Of a stretch of 64,000 nt of DNA, positions 57,058 to 64,000 are shown piece after piece. The notes below the pieces were generated by a model. The model worked only from the letters and a program-made list of their open reading frames with translations. It had not been told where the DNA came from and did no database searches. The translations under genes and the position numbers were made by a program. The stretch is from Antedon mediterranea (lineage: Eukaryota; Echinodermata; Crinoidea; Comatulida; Antedonidae), in the NCBI RefSeq assembly GCF_964355755.1, contig NC_092673.1, forward strand, positions 2,795,001 to 2,859,000, given 5' to 3'. Each line of letters starts with the position of its first letter. Within the stretch, counting starts at the first letter, position 1.

Positions 57058-60000
57058 ATGCGATGTACGACAACTTCATCTACAAGAGGGCTCTTTAAAA
57101 TGATGGTGATTTCTGTAGCATTGCTGTATGCTAATTCAGGTAAATAATTGTCTTCAACTAACATGAGTTATTACGTTAAATCAGGGACGAGTTAAACTCC
57201 TCTCCTCCCTGGTTACATCGTTCTTTATTAGGTTATATGCATGATATGCATATAACCTCTTGATTCTGTCAAAATCTTTATTTATTTATTTATTTATTTA
57301 TTTATTCTTTCCTTAGCACTATTTTGTCCGTGCATTATCTTGGCATCAGTTTAATCTAGCTAAGTCAAGTTTTCAGAGTATATTCCTTATGGCCAGGAAT
57401 CGATGTGGTTATATTTTCACGATGCGTAATCAAAAATTACGCGGTCTACGCGCGATTTTACGAAATCACGTTTGTAATCATATCTTCACAAGCATGAATC
57501 ACAATTAAACAAAATTTGGTACTCATAAATTTCAGGTCATATTTCATCATATGGCAATACAATTACGTGCGTAGCGCATATAACGCTTGCGTACGCGCGC
57601 TTAAAATGTTCAAAATTGTCAAAATTTATTTTCGATGAAATTAGAGTACGTTTCAGGCAATTTTAAGCGTTTAAAAAATTGCCATGAGTGCGCAAATTTT
57701 TGCACGCGCACTGCGCGTTAAACGTTAATGCGCACTCTTTTTGCCCGATTTCTGTTTTACAATCTTTCTTTAATAATATCATCATATTTGATTCAGGTTT
57801 CAACTCGGAATTGCGTTATACGAGCACGTCAAAAGTGATTGGCTACGCACGTATAAGTTAACAAAATGGTGAAAATATGCTAAATTTTTAAATTAATATA
57901 TATTGTCAGAATGCAGGGGAACACCTATTTTTTATTTCATTTTCTTGAAGTGTATGTATCATATGTATGATTTATTATCAAATTAAGAGAACCAAAGTTG
58001 ATTAAGTCATCATTAATTGCATATTAAATTTAAAAAAAATAATTTCGACAATCAAACAAATTATGACATTTTCTTAGGCCAAAATAACAAACTTAACATT
58101 AACTTTCTTCCTTCAAAAGTTCATATATTAAAGTTAAAAGTATGTAGTTTGACAGTGCATCATTTGTTTACATTTTAAAGATGTCATCATAGTAAAAAAT
58201 TATAATTCATTTCGGTATGTAATAATCTATTTGCATCAAAGTGGTTACTGCATAGTAAATACACGGAGGAATCTTTCTACAAATTTTAGTCAGTTGTGTA
58301 TGGCTCGGTGGTCTGTGCTCGTGTCTATGGCATTCAAGGTACCGAGATCGAGTCTCACCTTGGGAAACGAAATAAGATTTTTTTTTTATTATCCGTATTG
58401 TTTGTTCAAATTTATTTCTTAGTGTATAGATTATACACATGATTTATAATGAAATCTAGATAAAAATTAACTTATGTCTTTATTATTATGTAACAACAAA
58501 TGTGGTTTATGACATTATACGCATATGGATCTTTGATCGGATTGTGATACCGGCTATGGTGTTCGCGTTAGCAAGGTACTAGGTCCTATCATATATTATA
58601 AATAATTAAAGATTCTGAGAAAATCAATCAATCAATATATCTTTTAAAAATCAATTATCTTTATTTAAATCAATGCATATAACCTATAATTCGTCATAGT
58701 GACGAATTAAATCTAGTTCATATTCTTGTCATATTACATTCATATATTATTTTGTTTATTTCTTATTTACTATAATCATTACCAATGTAAACAGTTGCAG
58801 CAATCAAATTTGGAGACTTTACTAAAATGTGTTTCTGAGTTAACTGTTCATAACAGATTGATAATAAATGATTATCTCTCTCACAAGCCTATAAGACCTA
58901 TAAAGTCTATTTGAACGTTTACAAGTGAGTTTTAAGAAGACTTAAGCTCTGTGTACACTATCAAACTAGTTTGACAAAAAAAGTGTGATGTGCCCAAATA
59001 TGGTAGTGATATCATCATTTCCATATATGGGCACATCACATTTTTCTTTGTCAAATAAAGTTTGATAGTGTACACAGAGCTTTAGATTGCCTTGGCAGAT
59101 GTACGGGCGCTTGAGAGGAAACAAAGGTTTCTTTCAAAAGTTTTTGAAGTGGATAACATAAATAAGTCCATCTCGGAACTAAGCTTCAGACGTGAACACG
59201 AGGCGAACTATAATGATACTGACAAGTAGGAGCAGGGCCATAAAAACATTTATAAATCAGGGTTGATGATTGTATCTCATCGAAACAAGAATGATTTAAA
59301 TAATGTATTTTGTTTTGTTAATTTAGCTCCACTGGTACAAGAAGGTGATAATTGTCCATATCGATCTAAAGAATACCGTGTTTTCGGAATGGAGGGGAAT
59401 TACTGTACTGACAAGCCTGCGTGTGTAGATGATCTGGATTGCGAACATCTCAACCAAACATGCCAATGCTCTAACATATGTGGACGTTCTTGTCAAAAAC
59501 CAAAAGTTGTACCTGGTAACTATCAATTCCTTTATTTATTCTTGTTATAATAGTGTAATGTTTTTAAAATAATTTAACAGAAAAGATTAATCAAACGAAA
59601 CCGCAAAGTACTCATTGGTGCTATCTCTCTCTACCGAAGCGAACAGTGTTTCCTATTATTGCATTATTATTAATATTATTATATACTTTATTCAGAAAAC
59701 AATAAATAAATGTCACAACTTATGGACAATGCTTAATACAGACTGTTAACAACTTAAAATACATAAAAAGATGAAAAAAAAAGAAATACAATGAGATCAG
59801 GCATCAAGCAGGCGGATTAAATAGTTAATAATAATTTGATTAAATAGGGGATTGTGGTGTTGCTAAAGATGTAATCTAGATGGTAATTGTGATATTTGCT
59901 TCCTATTACTACGGTTAATAACATCAAAATGTTTTATCATCGAACATTAGGTTGAATGTTCGTTTTGAAATTTATATTCACTGGGGATATACTTATTTAA

Positions 60001-62036
60001 TTTTTAGATATGCTGTTAAATAACAGATTCATTATCTGCTTTCTTTCAGAGTTTAGACCAGGAATATGTCCGTATGTACTTGAAATACAGACATCGTGTG
60101 AAAATGAATGCGAGGAAGACAAACATTGTCTAGATAAATCCAGTAGGTGCTGCCAAACAACGTGTGGAAAAAAGTGCACGGCCATCAACGCATCTGCTGC
60201 AGCACCAACTACCAATTATGTCACTAATGTAACGTCATTAACGAACACGTCATTACCCTCCTCGGAGGAATTGACGTCACCCAGAGTAGCAATATCGGCC
60301 AAAATGATGTCACCATCTGTTACACATGACGATTGTTATGTTCGTGAAGAAGATAAATACAAGAAGTTTTTTGGAGTATGGACGTACTTATGCAATAATA
60401 GAAGATATTGTAGAACTAACCAGGACTGTACTGAAAGTGAGGAATGCACGTGTCACTCAAATTGTGGCAAAGTATGCAAAATCAAACCTACGCCCACAGG
60501 TAAACATCATGTGACAAGTCTCGCAAAGCGCGAACATTTCTAGTAAACACACTTTCTAAAGATGTATTGTCCCCCTGAAAAACAATTTGTTGTTGGTATG
60601 CCATTTTAATGTCACATAATAGTTATCCACTTTGACCAAAAATTGGAAAGAAACAAATGTATTTACCTAAAAAAATTTTAAGCAAAAAATAGGAAACCGG
60701 ACCAGCCAATGAGTTTTTGATTGAATTTAACCATTTATTTTGTCATTTTATAAGTGAAAACATTTATTTTTTCCATTTTTTTCTACAAAAGTGATTAACT
60801 TTATTAAACTACAAAATAATGTCTGATTTTATCTGGATATTGAAGTGTTTCTTCGAAATACCAGACTAAACATTTTGGCAAATTTAGGCCTAGGCCCAAT
60901 ACAGGTCAATTTAGCAATTGAAGTGACGGTACCTATCTTTTGTATGTTAACAGTGAAAATCATTAGGTAGATTTTGCCATGCACTCACAGAAATTTACGG
61001 CGACGGCTGTACGGCGAGCGCGCGCGCGGTGATATCGTGAATCTCGCGATTGTTCTGAAATCATATGTACATCCCTAATACGTTGTTAAAATATGGTTCT
61101 ATGAAATAGTTCTCCTTTAGAAGCAGTATTATTTACACAAACATGCTATATTAAAATTCTAAATATAATGTACATAATTTGCTTTTTAGCGTTCGTACCG
61201 ATGTGTGTTGTTGATGCTATTCCAAAACAAAGTCAATCGACAAACCAGCAACATGCAGCCAACAATTCAAATTTAAAACCAGTCTTGATTCAAAATATGG
61301 CCAACCATATTGCGCATATAGCAGCCATAGAAAGAGGTAGGTCTAATAAAGGTAATATATTGTAAACATGGATTTGCGGCACGAGTAAAACCAACATTTT
61401 AAAAAATGGACTTAATTTTATGAAAAATAAATTGCAAGCTAAACGCAAACTGTACTAGATATGATCTTTAATAATTTAAGTAGGTACTAACTTTTCTATT
61501 GTAGGCCTAATGGTTTTTCTAATAAATATATGAATAAACTATAAGTCTGCAACATTTGCAAAAAATGTACTTCTCGCCCCTTCCTTCTCTTCTGTATTTT
61601 ATAGCACGTACATACTTTTTCCTTTATAATTACATATCTACCTATTCTTTTTTTTAAATTTCATTTCCAAAAAGACAATCAATAGGCCACCAGCTGTGGA
61701 AACAATACAACAAGAAAGGGTTATCTTATCATCTTTTTGTATTTATTTATTTTCTCATTGATTATAGATCCATGTTTAGCAGTGACCTGCCCTGGGGGTT
61801 ATAGCTGTATGGAAAAAAGACATGGTGGTATCGAATGCGTTTACAACGAAATCGATACGAACTGTCAAAAGAAACGTAAACCAATTTGTGCAAGTGATGG
61901 TAATATATACAAATCAAAAGAGGCTTTTCGAGAAGAACAGAGGCGCTTAAATAAATTGGGTATTAGACTTTACCAAGTAAGGAAAGGCTGTCGTAACAAG
62001 AACAGCACTAGTCAAAATAACAGCCGAAAACTCTAA
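57058..62036 (+). CDS. Secreted WAP-like / follistatin-Kazal cysteine-rich protein
   Basis: Exons 57058-57139, 59327-59515, 60050-60499, 61190-61336 and 61768-62036; GT-AG, every internal junction in phase 1, 378 aa. Start could instead be the in-frame ATG at 57100; both precede the hydrophobic MMVISVALLYANS signal peptide. Three WAP-like disulphide units follow: CPYRSKEYRVFGMEGNYC with CSNICGRSC; CPYVLEIQTSC with RCCQTTCGKKC; CYVREEDKYKKF with CTCHSNCGKVC. A Thr/Ser-rich linker with sequons (NVT, NTS) separates units 2 and 3. A Gln/Asn-rich exon leads to a follistatin-N-type unit (CLAVTCPGGYSCMEKRHGG) and a Kazal-like unit (KPICASDGNIYKSKEAF, final Cys in RKGC). These folds are found in protease inhibitors and growth-factor binders; the target is unknown. 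AATAAA lies at 62327-62332. Confidence 0.82.
58295..58375 (+). mobile_element. tRNA-like (SINE head or tRNA pseudogene)
   Basis: TGTATGGCTCGGTGGTCTGT (A-box-like) and GTACCGAGATCGAGTCTCAC (B-box-like) are spaced like a tRNA-derived pol III promoter. No intact cloverleaf could be confirmed by eye. Intron 1 of the WAP-Kazal gene. Confidence 0.45.
58942..59083. mobile_element. MITE family A copy
   Basis: TTAAGCTCTGTGTACACTAT ... TTTGATAGTGTACACAGAGC. Both termini share the compensating change TGTACAC, so the inverted repeat is kept. Confidence 0.87.
60557..60835. mobile_element. Inverted-repeat element family B, 3'-truncated copy
   Basis: TAAAGATGTATTGTCCCCCT start and shared interior with 34206-34544; right terminus lost. 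Intron 3 of the WAP-Kazal gene. Confidence 0.65.
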
Positions 62037-62326
62037 TCCAATACGCCGTCATATCGTGAACAAAAAATAATTAAATAAAAATAATGTATATATCAGATAA
62101 ATCGTCGATTCTTCGAGGCTGTAGAGATTGTCACCAACAGAAAATGGCGGGAAACAAAGAGAATGTCGGTTGATATGAACTATACAGTATTTCCCGCAGT
62201 TTCTGGTGTTAGAAATTTTACACCATACGAGAATGTAATGTAAATTTGGACTACTGTACTATAATGATGAAATAATGATGAACTACTATGTAAATATTCG
62301 ACATTGTAAATATAATCAATATGATG

Positions 62327-62332
62327 AATAAA
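62327..62332 (+). terminator. Polyadenylation signal of the WAP-Kazal gene
   Basis: AATAAA about 290 bp after the TAA at 62034-62036. Confidence 0.5.
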
Positions 62333-62339
62333 GGATTTT

Positions 62340-64000
62340 AAAACTGGACAATCTTTCCTTCAAACTGATTTGTTCGTTAGGTTATTTTATTACAATTTAA
62401 AGATTGGGTACACGTGTAGACGGGTCGAAGAGATGCCTTACTGAACCCGTTGACCTTGCTATCGGAGTCCATGTAATATAGTCATACTCAAGTACGAACT
62501 GTCTTCTCTTAATGAGGCATTAGCAAGTAATGTACAAATACTGGGTAGATAAAAAGATGATATTATAAAGTGAGCATAGCGATATTATAGTGTAATATCT
62601 CTATGATATGAGGTATTAAGCTTGATAAATAAATAAAGTTGTTTTGGCAAAATGCCATGTATCCTGTTTCGGATATCTGGGTGATCGGTTTTATAACCGT
62701 ACAAACTCAGTTATACCATAGAGACTGCAAGAAGTGCTATTCATACTATATCACCACATGCAATATACGATAACGTATTAAAAACTATTGTACAGTTTAA
62801 AGAGCATACACACTGCGGTTAGTTAGTGCTATCACATCTTTGATCCAGCAAAAGAAATCGCACAATGGTACGCAATCTTGCAGTTTGAGAAAGATTTTTT
62901 AGTTATGAAAAGTGCGTGACGCGATTTAAAGTTGGGTCTCAATCTTGTCTTTCACAACAGACTTGGATCGATAGATTTTCTTTCATCTATTCATTTTCTG
63001 GCAATTCTGTGTGAGATAAATGTTGGAGTTTTGAAAAGTGCGCGACGGAAGCCTAAAATCAAGTTTAATCTTGTCTAAAGACGCAAATAACTATTAGAAT
63101 ACTGGAGGTAGCGTCTCTTAGGCCTAATGTCTCACTCATTTTTGGGAAACGATTGTTGAGGAACCCATATTTACAGCTCCAAAAACATAGATTCTGTTTG
63201 TAATTTAAATGCGATATACTGTAAATTCTTGGTTAACTGTAGTTTTATTTTGACCTCGGAATTACCCGATGATAAGTGTTTGTGGAAAAGATACTCTTGA
63301 TTCTACAATCTGAAACAAATACAAATACGTTTTGTTCCAAACAATTGAAGTGTGACAATTCCACCAGCAACAATCAATAAGTAATCATTTATGATAAAAA
63401 CCCATTTGTGAAGATTAAATTATCTAGTCCAATCAAAATCATGCCATTTCAGCGTGCAAATACATCAGAATGACTGACCATTCAATTTCGGACACTGACC
63501 AATTGCTCATAGTTCATGATTAATATCTATTAATAAAAGAAATAGAGGTTTTTGCTATTATTATAGCAAAGCACTAAGAAGCCTTTTTAATACAAAACCG
63601 CATAAGGTATGAATAACAGGTATAGAATGGAAAAAAAAACCAAAACATGATTTTTGGTTAGTAAAAAATGGATGGAAAAAGTTCACATAAGGGTCACATA
63701 AGGGTCACATAAACTAAAAAACTGAATATGTTGTATTTCACATTCTGTTTGAAAGTCTTTTGGGCACAAACTAAGCCTGGAACATACATTAAAGTATAAT
63801 AAGTATTTTATTGACTGTGACATCACTATCTTCTAAAGCTCACGGTATGATGTAGTGATGATGATCTTATATTTCATAATTGGCCAGACAGTTTGGAAAT
63901 AATTTTTTGTGAGTTGGATAAACAGTGTAATATTGCATATTACAATATAAAATAAACTTTTCACGTTAAAATAGTTCTGTTATCAGAATTTCAAATGCGA
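62340..64000. other. Terminal intergenic stretch without recognisable gene
   Basis: No open frame above about 60 codons on either strand, no splice-linked exons I could support, and no clear repeat family member. Confidence 0.45.

Noticed and set aside
58540-58590. Possible second tRNA-like head in WAP-Kazal intron 1
   Set aside because: Only a weak A-box resemblance and no convincing B box.

Overview
This is an AT-rich, intron-dense animal nuclear window. Genes have GT-AG introns of 0.1-3 kb, short exons, long intergenic stretches and many short inverted-repeat transposons. I see no bacterial or viral organisation. The gene content (SLC18 monoamine transporter, AUP1, PYROXD2, an SRA-domain protein, neurotrophin-like knots) suggests an invertebrate deuterostome, possibly an echinoderm. 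That placement is inference from gene style, not from a marker. All gene models below were built by hand from splice sites, reading phase and remembered family patterns; no search was run.

Layout: (1) 2-751, + strand, C-terminal coding end of an unrecognised gene. (2) 1822-6029, - strand, AUP1-like lipid-droplet/ERAD protein in eight coding exons, tail-to-tail with gene 1. (3) 6.1-13.2 kb, no gene seen, several inverted-repeat elements. (4) 13249-25879, + strand, complete 15-exon vesicular monoamine transporter (SLC18A family, about 485 aa), whose introns hold a 1.8-kb 22-bp satellite and a 1-kb 30-bp minisatellite. (5) 27577-32140 and 35141-37054, + strand, a tandem pair of secreted proteins ending in a neurotrophin/Spaetzle-type cystine-knot domain. 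The first carries Trp-rich repeats and about 140 collagen Gly-X-Y triplets between pro-region and knot. The second lacks the collagen and has one in-frame TGA. A 20-bp minisatellite lies between them. (6) 37577-40782, - strand, a stand-alone SRA (5-methylcytosine-reader fold) protein of about 330 aa without RING, PHD or ubiquitin-like domains. (7) 41.5-49.3 kb, a large intergenic block of inverted satellite arrays and foldback elements. (8) 49353-55608, + strand, complete 14-exon PYROXD2-like FAD oxidoreductase (about 601 aa), divergent from the SRA gene. Both carry the same 34-bp module upstream, each pointing at its own gene. (9) 57058-62036, + strand, secreted cysteine-rich protein with three WAP-like units and a follistatin/Kazal C-terminus (about 378 aa). 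(10) 62.0-64.0 kb, no gene seen.

The genes do not form one pathway. The most unusual content is the neurotrophin-like pair with its collagen fusion, and the inverted-repeat block with the shared promoter-like module between the SRA gene and PYROXD2.
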